Source of the DNA: Bacillus oleivorans
GTDB taxonomy: Bacteria > Bacillota > Bacilli > Bacillales > JC228
Direction of reading: 5' to 3'
Assembly (NCBI RefSeq): GCF_900207585.1
Contig: NZ_OAOP01000004.1
Coordinates: 310,001 to 374,000 of the forward strand
DNA: 64,000 nucleotides
This document shows, piece after piece, positions 15,476-24,417 of this stretch. Under the pieces are notes generated by a model, which saw nothing but the letters and a program-made list of their open reading frames with translations, did no database searches and was not told the DNA's origin. How positions within the stretch are numbered: position 1 is the stretch's first letter; every line of letters begins with the position of its first letter. A program made the translations under genes and the position numbers.

Positions 15476-16573
15476 CTATATAGCAAGAATTATTTCTTCA
15501 TCTTCTACTTTTACATTCCAGCCAAATGGATCTGGTACAGTTCCTCTCTGAATTCCAGTTATAGTATTGTATAATTTCTGTGAAACTTCCCCGATCTTAC
15601 CGCCATTTATCACAAGTTTCTCGTCGTTCCAATATAATTCGCCAACCGGAGATATAACAGCAGCTGTACCTGTTCCAAATGCTTCTTCTAGTAAGCCATC
15701 CTGATAGGCTTTGTAAATTTCATTAATAGAAATTCGTTTTTCAACAATCGGCAGCCCCCAATGCTTTACTAAATGAATAACAGAGTCTCTCGTAATTCCC
15801 TCAAGAATACTGCCATTTAATTCAGGTGTTACTACTTCACCATTAATTTTGAAGAAGATATTCATGCTGCCGACTTCTTCAATATATTTATTTTCTTTTC
15901 CGTCTAACCATAATACTTGGGAATACCCTGATTTTTCTGCTACTTCTTGAGCAGCTAAGCTTGCTGCATAGTTACCTGCGGTTTTTGCATTTCCAGTTCC
16001 GCCTTTAACGGCACGGACATATTGTTGTTCTACCGCAATTTTAACCGGATTGATACCTTCCGCATAATAGTTTCCAACAGGTGACATGATGATGATAAAT
16101 TGATAATTCTTAGATGCTGCCACACCTAGATAAGGTTCAGTCGCAATAATAAACGGACGGATATATAGGGATGTTCCCTCTACATTTGGGACCCAATCAC
16201 GGTCTACTGCAACCAGCTGTTTAAGAGCTGTTAACGCAAATTCCTCGTCAATTTGCGGGATGCATATACGCGTGTTGGAGCGATTCAAACGTTTCATATT
16301 CTGATCCGGTCTAAAGAGCAAAACTTCATTTTCCTTCGTTAAATAAGCTTTCATTCCTTCAAAAACCGTCTGACCATAATGAAAAACGATGGCTGCCGGA
16401 TCTAGCGTAAGCGGCTGATAAGGTACGATTCTTGCGTCATGCCAGCCTTTTCCTTCTGTATAATCCATCACAAACATATGGTCAGTAAAAATCTTCCCGA
16501 ATGGAAGGTTTGCAAAATCCGGTTTTTGTTTTTTGGCTGAAGTTAATTCCACTTTAATTTGATTTGAGCTCAT
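15476..16573 (-). CDS. ilvE: Branched-chain amino acid aminotransferase
   Basis: PLP-dependent class IV aminotransferase transferring the amino group between leucine, isoleucine or valine and 2-oxoglutarate. The lysine for PLP lies in GGTGNAKTAGNYAASLAAQ; IVFHYGQTVFEGMKAY and EEAFGTGTAAVISPVG are family signatures. Length 365 fits the B. subtilis YbgE/YwaA type. The start at 16573 (MSSNQIKVEL) is eight bases from GGGAG; an ATG two codons earlier is too close to it. In B. subtilis such genes belong to the CodY regulon; here an AATATTTTAAAATATT palindrome lies at about 16717-16732, a weak CodY-like site. Confidence 0.94.
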   Translation of the reverse strand: MSSNQIKVELTSAKKQKPDFANLPFGKIFTDHMFVMDYTEGKGWHDARIVPYQPLTLDPAAIVFHYGQTVFEGMKAYLTKENEVLLFRPDQNMKRLNRSNTRICIPQIDEEFALTALKQLVAVDRDWVPNVEGTSLYIRPFIIATEPYLGVAASKNYQFIIIMSPVGNYYAEGINPVKIAVEQQYVRAVKGGTGNAKTAGNYAASLAAQEVAEKSGYSQVLWLDGKENKYIEEVGSMNIFFKINGEVVTPELNGSILEGITRDSVIHLVKHWGLPIVEKRISINEIYKAYQDGLLEEAFGTGTAAVISPVGELYWNDEKLVINGGKIGEVSQKLYNTITGIQRGTVPDPFGWNVKVEDEEIILAI

Positions 16574-16791
16574 GTCCATTCTCCCTGTCTAACCATCATT
16601 TTTTTCAGTCTGCACAAAAGATGATTATTTATTAATTGTTAACAAAGACAGGATTATCGTGCTTTTGAAGACTCTTTCATCATTCAAAGCGATAAAACTT
16701 TTCCTTGTTAAAGATTCTTAATATTTTAAAATATTATGAACCTCTAATTGGAAAATGTCAATACAACTACGCGGGATTCTTACATTTAAAT

Positions 16792-17244
16792 TCAAAGCAA
16801 ATACGAGTAATAACGAAACTCCTTATCTATTTGGAACCCTTGTTTTTCCCAGAACTGCCAAGCATGTTCATTTGAGTGCTCTACTGAAAGTTCAATACTT
16901 TTAGCTTTCGTAAGTGCGGCAAATTCTTTTACCTTGGCAAAGAGCTGTTTACCAGCTCCTTTGTGACGGTATCCTTCAGATATGTAAAAGTCATTTAATA
17001 ACCAAACGCTCTGTAAGCTTAGAGAAGAAAAAATAGGATACAATTGAGCAAATCCTATAGCTTCATCACCTTGCTCAACGATAAAGATCACGGATTGCAG
17101 GTTCTGAAATCGATCAAATAGAAACTGTTCTGCTTTTACAGGATTCTTTAGTTGTCCAAAATACTCACGGTATGAATCGAATAATGGAACTATTTTAGAT
17201 AAATCTTTAATAGCAGCATGCCTAATCAGAAGATCATTTCTCAT
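16792..17244 (-). CDS. GNAT-family N-acetyltransferase
   Basis: A 150-residue acetyl-CoA dependent acyltransferase. The acetyl-CoA loop is SEGYRHKGAGKQLF (about 92-105), preceded by beta strand LNDFYIS and followed by SIELSVEHSNEHAWQFWEKQGF, the standard GNAT C-terminal half. The acceptor is unknown; the family acetylates antibiotics, amines or proteins. The ATG follows AGGAGG with about eight bases. It lies upstream of no other gene and downstream of the DUF421 terminator. Confidence 0.88.
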   Translation of the reverse strand: MRNDLLIRHAAIKDLSKIVPLFDSYREYFGQLKNPVKAEQFLFDRFQNLQSVIFIVEQGDEAIGFAQLYPIFSSLSLQSVWLLNDFYISEGYRHKGAGKQLFAKVKEFAALTKAKSIELSVEHSNEHAWQFWEKQGFQIDKEFRYYSYLL

Positions 17245-17308
17245 TATTTCCTCCTACTTATACATTTTCTAAATTCTATCATGATCTCAGATTGCTTAAA
17301 AAATAAAA

Positions 17309-17333
17309 ATGCGTCTCTAGTCATAGAAACGCA
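17309..17333 (-). terminator. Terminator of the DUF421 gene
   Basis: Minus strand ATGCGTTTCTA / TAGAGACGCAT stem followed by TTTTTATTTTTT. Confidence 0.8.
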
Positions 17334-17373
17334 TCTGTAGCTGTGTACATAATCCCGGCTTACTAACTTTGGT

Positions 17374-18015
17374 TTACTGTAAATGTTTAGGAGGATTATT
17401 TTTATGGGCTTGATTTTGAACTTCTGCAAAGATATCCTCCTGGCTTTCTGGCTTATAGGGTTTATTAATCAAATTTAAAATTTCATTGATCCTAGTAAGC
17501 TGAGTATTACTTGGGATCAAATTGACGATTGTTTGTTTAAAGTCTTCAAAGTCCTTTTTCGTTACAGGCTTTACTTCATCTTTTAATTCATAGCCCATCT
17601 GACCATTGGGTTCTAAGGTAGCCCATTTTACATCGCTAATTTTAGATACACTGTTTTGCCTAAGTTTCATTTCCAGCTGGTCAACCGATAATCGTATCTT
17701 TTTCAGATTTTTTTCATTCAATTGTCCGTTCTCAATCACAACCTTTGCTTTACCTGTAATCAGCTTTTCAAACCGATCAGACTTCATTTGAATAAATTCG
17801 ATAATCAGTAAGGTTAAAACGAGAACTGCCCCCACCATAAAAGCAGTCCAAATATTTTGTCCTGATACTGGCTGAATCAGCAAAGTCCCAATCGCTATCA
17901 TAATAACAGTTTCTGCTAAAGTCATTTGTGAAATTGTTTTCCTGCCGGCAATCCGCAAAAGGACTGTTCCCGCAATAACGATTAAAATAGCTTTCCATAT
18001 GTAATTCCATTCCAT
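17374..18015 (-). CDS. DUF421 (YetF-like) membrane protein
   Basis: A 213-residue membrane protein: three N-terminal hydrophobic helices (about 5-25, 33-50, 57-75) and a cytosolic DUF421 domain with the signature GRKTISQMTLAETVIMIAIG and LITGKAKVVIENGQLNEKNLKKIRLS. YetF-family proteins are common in Bacillus, several being linked to spores or stress, but their activity is unknown. The start at 18015 gives MEWNYIWKAILI and follows AAGGG at 11 bases; an in-frame GTG four codons upstream overlaps that site. A long hydrophilic C-terminal tail extends beyond the domain. Confidence 0.85.
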   Translation of the reverse strand: MEWNYIWKAILIVIAGTVLLRIAGRKTISQMTLAETVIMIAIGTLLIQPVSGQNIWTAFMVGAVLVLTLLIIEFIQMKSDRFEKLITGKAKVVIENGQLNEKNLKKIRLSVDQLEMKLRQNSVSKISDVKWATLEPNGQMGYELKDEVKPVTKKDFEDFKQTIVNLIPSNTQLTRINEILNLINKPYKPESQEDIFAEVQNQAHKNNPPKHLQ

Positions 18016-18160
18016 TTCGATAACCACCCTTCACCGAAAAAGAGTCACTGGTATTTTTCCCAACTTCTCTTCCCCTATCCGATTCGCCTTAGTAAAAGGT
18101 TAAAAATTTGGGAAACAGGATATGATACACATAAGACTTTTCTTATAAAAGGTGAAGATC

Positions 18161-18421
18161 ATGAAATGGGTTATCAAGACAAAACATCTTAATGATGAAA
18201 AAAGAGTAATTGGTTTAGAAGTTGAAGATGAGGATGGAACGTTTGATGCAAATATTAGGTGGGATGGCTCGATGGAAATCCACTTACATTCGAAAACCGA
18301 AGAAGGCAATGAATTGAATGACACGATCCACACTTCCGACATTGATGGACTGATTTCTAAGCTGGAAGGCTTAAAACAAGTTTGTATTGATTACTTTGAC
18401 AATTGGAATGAAGAACGATAA
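18161..18421 (+). CDS. Small hypothetical protein, 86 residues
   Basis: An acidic protein beginning MKWVIKTKHLNDEKRVIGLE with alternating beta-like segments (ANIRWDGSMEIHLHSK) and ending in KQVCIDYFDNWNEER. I do not recognise a family. The start at 18161 follows AAGGTG with seven bases; an in-frame GTG three codons upstream overlaps the ribosome site. It is monocistronic with a strong terminator immediately after. Its composition and clean signals support a real gene. Confidence 0.7.
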   Translation: MKWVIKTKHLNDEKRVIGLEVEDEDGTFDANIRWDGSMEIHLHSKTEEGNELNDTIHTSDIDGLISKLEGLKQVCIDYFDNWNEER

Positions 18422-18424
18422 TAG

Positions 18425-18460
18425 AGATCCGAAGTAACCTTTGGTTACGACCTCGGATCT
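18425..18460. terminator. Bidirectional terminator
   Basis: AGATCCGAAGTAACC / GGTTACGACCTCGGATCT, with TTTTC on the plus side, between the 86-residue gene and the converging 52-residue gene. Confidence 0.8.
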
Positions 18461-18466
18461 TTTCAT

Positions 18467-18625
18467 TTATTCATAAATTTCATCTGCGTTTTTGTATCGG
18501 ATTTTCTCCGAGTGAATAAGCTCCTCATTATTATTTTCTTTTCTTTGTTGGGCATAATCCCCTGTTGTTGGCCTCTCTTTGCTGTCTGTAACTATTTTAT
18601 GATTATGTTGATCATTGACTGGCAT
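18467..18625 (-). CDS. Small hydrophilic protein, 52 residues
   Basis: An unbroken ATG-to-TAA frame with a good ribosome site (GAGGGG seven bases upstream). The protein starts MPVNDQHNHKIVTDSKERPT and contains QQRKENNNEELIHSEKIRYK; it is highly charged with no membrane segment. Length, composition and signal resemble small Bacillus proteins of unknown role. It converges on the 86-residue gene across a shared terminator. The opposite-strand frame here codes for an unlikely Cys/Leu-rich sequence, so this strand is preferred. Confidence 0.65.
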   Translation of the reverse strand: MPVNDQHNHKIVTDSKERPTTGDYAQQRKENNNEELIHSEKIRYKNADEIYE

Positions 18626-18789
18626 ACTTCCACCCCTCGTCTATTTATAAAGTTAGGTTCCCCATGCCATCATGTTCTATCCTGCTTAAAAACATCATCC
18701 ATTTTATGGGTTTATACACTTTTAAAACAGAGCACGAATACCCTAGGTAATGACACAGATCATTTTGATGTCAGAAAGAAGGGATCTTT

Positions 18790-19659
18790 GTGATTGTGAT
18801 ATCTGGAAGAATTTTTCAACATAGTGGCATATTGCCAGCAGGAATGATAGAGAGCAGCATCCTTCAGCGTTTGCAGCAGGATTTCAGGATTCATCCCTAT
18901 CAGTCCATTGATGAATTGCGTTTTGAACTAGAGATGAGAAAAAATATCATATTAAGTGCCAGAGCGATGAGTCAAGGCCGGTCACAATTTGTCAGTTTTG
19001 CCAAATCGTATTGCAATCCCCGCTATTGGCGATTAACAGAGATGGGCGGTTTCCGGCTGCGACCCGGCGTCAGACCGTCTGTTGCAATTGAAGATATATT
19101 TAGGAACAGTTCGTTATATGGATTTGAATGTGCTACGGCAATCATGATTATTTATTATCGTGCCGTTTTAAAAAGTATAGGCAGGAATTTATTTGATCGA
19201 TATTTTGCAAACCTTTATTTGTACAGCTGGATCGAAGATCAAGATCTTGGACTTAGAACCTATTATACGTATCATTTTATACCTGGAGATGTGGTTTACT
19301 TCGAGAACCCTGAATTTCATCCAGAAACCCCTTGGTGGCGAGGAGAAAGTGCAGTCGTTCTCGAGAATGGAACCTTCTTTGGGCATGGGGTAGGTATCGG
19401 AACAGCAGAACAAATGCTACAGCATCTAAATAAAGCAAGGGCTCCTTGGAGTACCATACCTCCTTTTTTAAGAGACTCCGTTTTAAGACCATCTTTTAAA
19501 CATTTGTTTAGGATAGCCATGCAGCGGCAAGGCTCTGCCACATATAAAAAGCCGCCTGTTGTTATTCACCATAATGAAAGCTCTATTTCTTATGAGCACT
19601 ATTCTCATTTAAAGAAGGTGTACAATCAAATGGCAAGCGTAAACCCATTCCTAAAATGA
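18790..19659 (+). CDS. tgl: Spore coat protein-glutamine gamma-glutamyltransferase
   Basis: Bacterial transglutaminase Tgl, which cross-links coat proteins of the spore through glutamine-lysine isopeptide bonds. The catalytic cysteine is C114 in SSLYGFECATAIMI; further family blocks are GGFRLRPGVRPS, FIPGDVVYFENPEFHPETPWW and GHGVGIGTAEQML. At 289 residues it is longer than B. subtilis Tgl (245), with an extra C-terminal tail beyond PPFLRDSVL. The start is GTG, six bases after AGAAGGG. Presence of this gene marks the organism as a spore former. It is monocistronic; expression late in the mother cell is expected from the family but no promoter was confirmed. Confidence 0.93.
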   Translation: MIVISGRIFQHSGILPAGMIESSILQRLQQDFRIHPYQSIDELRFELEMRKNIILSARAMSQGRSQFVSFAKSYCNPRYWRLTEMGGFRLRPGVRPSVAIEDIFRNSSLYGFECATAIMIIYYRAVLKSIGRNLFDRYFANLYLYSWIEDQDLGLRTYYTYHFIPGDVVYFENPEFHPETPWWRGESAVVLENGTFFGHGVGIGTAEQMLQHLNKARAPWSTIPPFLRDSVLRPSFKHLFRIAMQRQGSATYKKPPVVIHHNESSISYEHYSHLKKVYNQMASVNPFLK

Positions 19660-19669
19660 GAATGGGTTT
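19641..19669 (+). terminator. Hairpin at the tgl stop codon
   Basis: AAACCCATT / AATGGGTTT stem spanning the stop codon; GGTTTTTAAT follows after a short gap. Confidence 0.6.
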
Positions 19670-19695
19670 ACTGGTTTTTAATAAACTTTCCTATT

Positions 19696-20172
19696 TTATA
19701 TTTTCGAACTAATATTGCCCTTTTTAGGACCGTACTTTTGTAAAACATAAAATATAAATGGGGTGCCTATTATGGTGGGTAAGAACCAAAACACTAGCGG
19801 AGGTAATTCATTTAATATAGGAATTTGATGTACATTCACTACTAAAGTGGCCGTGACAATCCCAATATAGGAACCCAGCATCCCTCTTATATGAATACGA
19901 AGCCAATTTTTCCATTTATGTTTAACTGCTAGATACCCGAGTAAAGCAAACCCATAAGAAAATAAAGCGATATATAAAAGAAACTGACTTTCTTCCCAAT
20001 GTAAAATGGACATAACAACGGACGTTACAAAAACGATTACATAAGACCAATGATAGATTTCCCCTGACAATGTATGTATTCCTTTTTTCTTCTTTGAAAA
20101 CATAGCGAATAACCCAGTTGCTAAACAAATAAAACCAGTAAGAATATGAACCATTAAAAAGATAGTAAACAA
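19696..20172 (-). CDS. Hypothetical membrane protein, DUF2306-like
   Basis: A 158-residue protein with four or five membrane helices: MVHILTGFICLATGLFAM, VIVFVTSVVMSIL, FLLYIALFSYGFALLGYL, IRGMLGSYIGIVTATLVV and PLVFWFLPTIIGTPFIFYV. The short loop KKGIHTLSGEIYHW and the RIHIRGM motif resemble DUF2306 heme-like membrane proteins. The start is TTG, after GAGGTGAT with good spacing. A larger DUF2306-like protein lies at 48286-48900. Function unknown. Confidence 0.65.
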   Translation of the reverse strand: MFTIFLMVHILTGFICLATGLFAMFSKKKKGIHTLSGEIYHWSYVIVFVTSVVMSILHWEESQFLLYIALFSYGFALLGYLAVKHKWKNWLRIHIRGMLGSYIGIVTATLVVNVHQIPILNELPPLVFWFLPTIIGTPFIFYVLQKYGPKKGNISSKI

Positions 20173-20325
20173 GTATTATCACCTCAAATGAGATAAAACT
20201 TCTTTTATTTAGTTTTAAGTCTATCTGCGAAATTCCACTGAAGCAATAAAATTTACGAAAATTCAAACTAATATTCAAAAAATCCGATGAGATAAATGAA
20301 TACATCCTTCTTATATCCTAAAAAA

Positions 20326-20359
20326 AGACTGTAAACAGTTCTTTTTCTGTCTACAGTCT
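20326..20359 (-). terminator. Terminator of the CoA-transferase operon
   Basis: AGACTGTA-ACAG / CTGT-TACAGTCT stem, T run on the minus strand; lies 13 bases after the last gene's stop. Confidence 0.8.
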
Positions 20360-20372
20360 CTGCAATCCTATA

Positions 20373-21650
20373 TTATTCTCCCGTAAAAATACTAACTAAC
20401 TCATTAATACCTAATACTGCAAATAGGACTAGACATCCAATTAACACGAGATTCGCCATCCATTTATTACGGTAATCTGGCAGAACACTTTTTGAATTAA
20501 GCAACAGGAGCAATGATAGAGCTAGGAATGGCATAAATAGTGCACCTAAAGCTCCATAAAGAATGACAAGCTCAACCGGTTTGCCTAAGAATAACAAGAG
20601 CAACGGCGGGAATGTAAGCCATGCAAGATAAAAGCGGTAAGCTGGTTCTTTTTCAGAAACGTATTGAACACCGTCTTCCTTCTTTTTCCGGATGGTTTTA
20701 ATAAAGTCAGCAAATAGATAAGGCACTCCATTCCATACACCTAATAGAGATGTGTAAGCTGCAGACCAGAATGCGATTAAGAACATCCAGCGCATTGGCT
20801 GACCAAAGTCTTCGCCAAGCATATTAGACAAGTCAATCAATCCTTGATCTCCACGGATGCTGACACCGCTTCCTGCAAGATACTGGGCACCGATGATTAA
20901 TCCAGCCATTGTGAAGACTGCTGTAAGTGTATATGCGACTTTTGAGTCAAGACGCATGGTAGTTACCCACTCTTTTCCTTTCCAGCCTTTTTCACTTAGC
21001 CAGTAGCCGTAAGAAGCCATTGTGATGGTACCCCCGACCCCGCCAATCAGACCAAGCATAAGGAAGAATGAGCCTTCCGGAACACGTGGTACGAAACCGC
21101 TTGCAAATTCACCTATGCTTGGGAGAAAGAGAATTGCAGTACCGATAATAGTGATAAACATGATTCCAATCAGGACTGACATTACTCGTTCAAACAATAG
21201 ATAGCGTCCAGTCCATACGAGCAGGAAGCCTACGACGGCATGGATGATCGCCCAAGCCCAAAGCGGCATTATCGGGAACATGGCATGCATCGCCATTCCA
21301 GATGTCGAGGCAGCTGTCGCTCCATAAACGAAGCCCCATATGATGGAGTAAACTCCAAAATAACCAGTGGCCCATTTTCCAAGCTTGTGCCAGCCATCTA
21401 ACATCGTTTTTCCTGTGGCTAAGTACCATCTTCCAACCCCTTCATTGAGGAAGTATTTAAGGATGGCACCGACAATAATGGCCCAGACAAATGTCATTCC
21501 AAAGGATGTTCCAATAACAAGTGACGTTACCAAGTCTGCTGTACCAACACCTGTAGCGGCAACAACAAGACCAGGACCCATATGCTTTAGTTTTTCTTTC
21601 CATGTTGTAGGGGGCAATTGTAACGGTTTTTGATTAAAATCTGCTTTCAT
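20373..21650 (-). CDS. Nramp-related membrane transporter lacking the metal motifs
   Basis: A 425-residue protein with 11 or so helices and overall Nramp (SLC11/LeuT-fold) character: MGPGLVVAATGVGTADLVTS in helix 1 and GGVGGTITMASYGYWLSEKGW in helix 6. In true Mn2+/Fe2+ transporters helix 1 has DPGN and helix 6 has MPH; here they read GTAD and MAS, so the metal site is not conserved. It is the last gene of the CoA-transferase/thiolase operon, 28 bases after the thiolase, suggesting it imports the ketoacid or a related organic substrate rather than a metal. That role is inference. ATG follows GGAGG. Confidence 0.8.
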   Translation of the reverse strand: MKADFNQKPLQLPPTTWKEKLKHMGPGLVVAATGVGTADLVTSLVIGTSFGMTFVWAIIVGAILKYFLNEGVGRWYLATGKTMLDGWHKLGKWATGYFGVYSIIWGFVYGATAASTSGMAMHAMFPIMPLWAWAIIHAVVGFLLVWTGRYLLFERVMSVLIGIMFITIIGTAILFLPSIGEFASGFVPRVPEGSFFLMLGLIGGVGGTITMASYGYWLSEKGWKGKEWVTTMRLDSKVAYTLTAVFTMAGLIIGAQYLAGSGVSIRGDQGLIDLSNMLGEDFGQPMRWMFLIAFWSAAYTSLLGVWNGVPYLFADFIKTIRKKKEDGVQYVSEKEPAYRFYLAWLTFPPLLLLFLGKPVELVILYGALGALFMPFLALSLLLLLNSKSVLPDYRNKWMANLVLIGCLVLFAVLGINELVSIFTGE

Positions 21651-21678
21651 TGCTCAAACCTCCAATCAAATATCTTTT

Positions 21679-22863
21679 CTATTTAAACGTCTCCAGCAAG
21701 ATGGCCATTCCTTGACCACCTCCGACACATAACGTCGCGATTCCAAATTGTTCTTGTCTGCTGCTCATCTCATACACCAGCTTCGTGACAATCACAGCTC
21801 CTGTTGCACCAAGCGGATGTCCCAGTGCAATCGCACCGCCATTGACATTAACTTTGTCCAATCCTGTGTTTAATTCGCGTATGACAGCAAGTGATTGAGA
21901 AGCAAAGGCTTCGTTCAATTCGACTAACCCAATATCACTCATTTGCAATCCTGTCTTTTCTAGCAGTTTGTTGACTGCTGGCACAGGACCAATTCCCATA
22001 TAACGAGGATCGACACCTGCCGTTGACCAATCCTTAATTTTAGCAATCGGCTTTAGTCCTAACTGATTGGCTTTTTCCTTCGTCATAATGACGACAGCAC
22101 TTGCTCCGTCATTACGTCCGCAGGCATTTCCAGCTGTAACAGTTCCATCTTTCTTAAACACAGGTTTTAGGTTTGCTAGTTTTTCTAATGATGTTTCCCG
22201 CATATGTTCATCTTTTGAAAAAACAATCGATTCTTTTTTCGCCTTCACTTCCATCGGCACAATTTGCGAATCAAATTTGCCGTCTTCCCACGCTTGTTTC
22301 GCCCGTCTTTGACTTTCTAATGCGAACGCATCTTGGTCACTTCGTGAGATCCCATATTTCTCAGCAACATTTTCGGCTGTCATTCCCATTCCTAAATCCT
22401 TGCCATACATTTCAATGGGCTGCTGCCCATTTTCTAAGTTTGAGTCAACCAAGTAAGGATTTCCTTCACCAAATCGGGAATTCCGCAGATAAATAGGGGC
22501 TCTGCTCATATTTTCGGTACCGCCCGCAATGACAATTTCGTCAGGGTGAAAGGCCAAATGTTGAACTCCCGAAACAATAGCCTGCATACCGGATGCACAA
22601 AGGCGATTGACGGTATAAGCTGCGGCCGTTTCGGAAATACCTGCCCTTAAAGCCGCTACTCGAGCCACATTAGATGATTCGGTTGACTGCCGAACTTCCC
22701 CCATTATTACCTCATTTATCTGATCACCAGAAAGTCCGGTTTTATTCAAAGCATCTTTTATTACAGCCGCAGCCAAATCTCCGGAATTTGTATCTTTTAA
22801 TGTTCCGCCAATGCGTCCAATAGCTGTCCGTCTAGCACTTACGATGACAAATTCATGCTCCAT
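21679..22863 (-). CDS. Thiolase (acetyl-CoA acetyltransferase or 3-oxoadipyl-CoA thiolase)
   Basis: A 394-residue thiolase II. The acyl-accepting Cys is in [11 protein letters not shown], the catalytic His in [14 protein letters not shown] and the second Cys in [12 protein letters not shown]. It cleaves a 3-oxoacyl-CoA with CoA to release acetyl-CoA. The block [18 protein letters not shown] has ELNEAFA, as in PcaF-like thiolases, where AtoB-like ones usually have EANEAFA; this hints at but does not prove a 3-oxoadipyl-type substrate. The start at 22863 overlaps the transferase subunit B stop by 11 bases and follows AAAGGGG. An ATG eight codons earlier lacks a site. Confidence 0.9.
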   Translation of the reverse strand: MEHEFVIVSARRTAIGRIGGTLKDTNSGDLAAAVIKDALNKTGLSGDQINEVIMGEVRQSTESSNVARVAALRAGISETAAAYTVNRLCASGMQAIVSGVQHLAFHPDEIVIAGGTENMSRAPIYLRNSRFGEGNPYLVDSNLENGQQPIEMYGKDLGMGMTAENVAEKYGISRSDQDAFALESQRRAKQAWEDGKFDSQIVPMEVKAKKESIVFSKDEHMRETSLEKLANLKPVFKKDGTVTAGNACGRNDGASAVVIMTKEKANQLGLKPIAKIKDWSTAGVDPRYMGIGPVPAVNKLLEKTGLQMSDIGLVELNEAFASQSLAVIRELNTGLDKVNVNGGAIALGHPLGATGAVIVTKLVYEMSSRQEQFGIATLCVGGGQGMAILLETFK

Positions 22864-23539
22864 GAAGAACTTCCCCTTTCGATTCATTTACTCTGTATTT
22901 CGAAAGATTAGGTGCGACCGTATATTCTGCTGGCGTTATTTCTTTTAATTTTTCTAACGTTATGTCCTCTGCTATTTCTTCTAGAATCATTTTTCCATCT
23001 ATAAATCGAAATACGGCATATTCGGTAATAATCGTTTTCACGACATTCTTAGCGGTAATCGGATAGTCACAGCTTCGTACAATTTTCGGATCCCCATTTT
23101 TAGCACAATGCTGTGTTGTGACAATAACTTCTTTTGCACCTGCAACGAGATCCATCGCTCCGCCTACGCCGAGAATATCTTTTCCTGGAACAGCCCAATT
23201 CGCAATATCCCCATTTTCAGCAACTTGAAGGGCTCCAAGAATTGCAATATCGACATGTCCTCCGCGAATCATCCCAAATGATTCGGAAGATGAAAAATAA
23301 GAGGAACCTATTTGGGCTGTAACAGGGAGTTTCCCTGCATTAATAATTTCCGGGTCGACTTCTCCTTCATCAGGAGTTGGGCCAACACCCAACAATCCGT
23401 TTTCAGAATGTAAAAAAACTTCTTTATTACTTGGTAGGAAATCAGCTACTAGAGTAGGAATTCCTATCCCCAAGTTAACAATAGATCCCTCTTTGATTTC
23501 CATCGCTGCACGGGCTGCAATTTTCTCCTTGATATTCAT
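22853..23539 (-). CDS. scoB: 3-oxoacid CoA-transferase subunit B
   Basis: Beta subunit (228 residues) of a class I CoA-transferase that moves CoA from succinyl-CoA to acetoacetate or 3-oxoadipate. The catalytic glutamate lies in [12 protein letters not shown] (about 41-52); [13 protein letters not shown] and [20 protein letters not shown] are other signatures. The start ATG at 23539 overlaps the TGA of subunit A (TGATG) and follows GGAGGG at eight bases. Subunit A is directly upstream. Substrate is ambiguous between acetoacetate and 3-oxoadipate. Confidence 0.92.
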   Translation of the reverse strand: MNIKEKIAARAAMEIKEGSIVNLGIGIPTLVADFLPSNKEVFLHSENGLLGVGPTPDEGEVDPEIINAGKLPVTAQIGSSYFSSSESFGMIRGGHVDIAILGALQVAENGDIANWAVPGKDILGVGGAMDLVAGAKEVIVTTQHCAKNGDPKIVRSCDYPITAKNVVKTIITEYAVFRFIDGKMILEEIAEDITLEKLKEITPAEYTVAPNLSKYRVNESKGEVLHGA

Positions 23540-24198
23540 CACTCATTCCCTCCCTTTACGATAAAATCGACAAATAAATGAGGGACCACAATATGTTCAG
23601 GATCTAATTCACCGACCTCAACAATTTCTTCTGCTTCAACGATGGTCAGTTTGGCGGCCTTTGCCATATCAGGGTTAAAATTACGGGCTGTCTTTGAAAA
23701 AACCAGATTTCCTAATTTATCAGCTTTCTTTGCTTTAATTAGGGCTACGTCTGGAATAAGCGGTAATTCAAAGACATACTCATCACCATTTAGGATCCTA
23801 GTTTCTTTATTTTCTGCCAATAGAGTTCCGACTGCCGTTTTTGTATAGAATCCGCCAATCCCTGCTCCGCCTGCACGCAGTCGTTCAGCCAGTGTTCCCT
23901 GTGGGACTAGTTCAACTTCAAGCTTTCCCTGATTCACATAATGAACAGCATCCATATTACTGGTAAAGTACGATCCAACTGCTTTCGCAATTTTATTCTG
24001 AAGCAGGATCTTTCCTAATCCTCTTCCGCCAGGTTCACCAAGATTATTACTAATCACCGTTAAATTACGAACATCATGTTTTCCAATAGCGTCAACTAAT
24101 CGAAGCGGGCAACCGACTAACCCAAATCCGCCAACTGCCAATGTTTGCCCATCCTTTATATAAGCAACGGCTTCCTCTGCAGATACGATTTTACGCAA
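23539..24198 (-). CDS. scoA: 3-oxoacid CoA-transferase subunit A
   Basis: Alpha subunit, 219 residues. Family blocks: GGFGLVGCPLRLVDAIG, ISNNLGEPGGRGLG, and RLRAGGAGIGGFYTKTAVGT. Works with subunit B as a heterotetramer in the cytosol. It starts with TTG, eight bases after GGAGAG; the nearby ATG is out of frame and stops at once. First gene of a four-gene operon (scoA-scoB-thiolase-transporter) under a sigma-A promoter and a probable IclR-type operator, divergent from the IclR regulator. Confidence 0.92.
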   Translation of the reverse strand: MRKIVSAEEAVAYIKDGQTLAVGGFGLVGCPLRLVDAIGKHDVRNLTVISNNLGEPGGRGLGKILLQNKIAKAVGSYFTSNMDAVHYVNQGKLEVELVPQGTLAERLRAGGAGIGGFYTKTAVGTLLAENKETRILNGDEYVFELPLIPDVALIKAKKADKLGNLVFSKTARNFNPDMAKAAKLTIVEAEEIVEVGELDPEHIVVPHLFVDFIVKGGNE

Positions 24199-24296
24199 CG
24201 TTCATTCTCTCCTTCCTAATGTAAAGTCAGGTACGATTCTAAATGAAACCCCTTACATTTCTCTGTAAAAAAATATTGCATTCATTGAATGAACGG

Positions 24297-24313
24297 TGTA
24301 CACTATGCGTACA
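24297..24313. promoter_or_regulatory. Candidate IclR operator
   Basis: TGTAC-N7-GTACA inverted repeat in the divergent gap, about 30 bases downstream of the -10 of the scoA promoter, where a bound repressor would block elongation. No other repeat as strong lies in this gap. Confidence 0.45.
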
Positions 24314-24341
24314 GTCATACGAATAATGTAATTGTGGTTTT

Positions 24342-24370
24342 ATTATAATAGCAATCTTTTAAACAATCAA
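24342..24370 (-). promoter_or_regulatory. Sigma-A promoter of the scoAB operon
   Basis: Minus strand -35 TTGATT (24365-24370), 17-base spacer, -10 TATAAT (24342-24347). Confidence 0.7.
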
Positions 24371-24417
24371 CTGAATTGTGTTATTTTTTTGAAAATAACC
24401 AGAAGGAGAATCCATAA

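Noticed and set aside
17244-17429. 61-codon minus-strand frame
   Set aside because: It crosses the DUF421 terminator hairpin and overlaps the DUF421 gene end.
18512-18793. 93-codon plus-strand frame rich in Cys and Leu
   Set aside because: Antisense to a better 52-residue minus-strand gene with a good ribosome site, and overlaps the tgl start.
20373-24198. Firm assignment as pcaIJF
   Set aside because: Only one motif in the thiolase favours it; transferase signatures do not separate acetoacetate from 3-oxoadipate and no other pca gene is in view.
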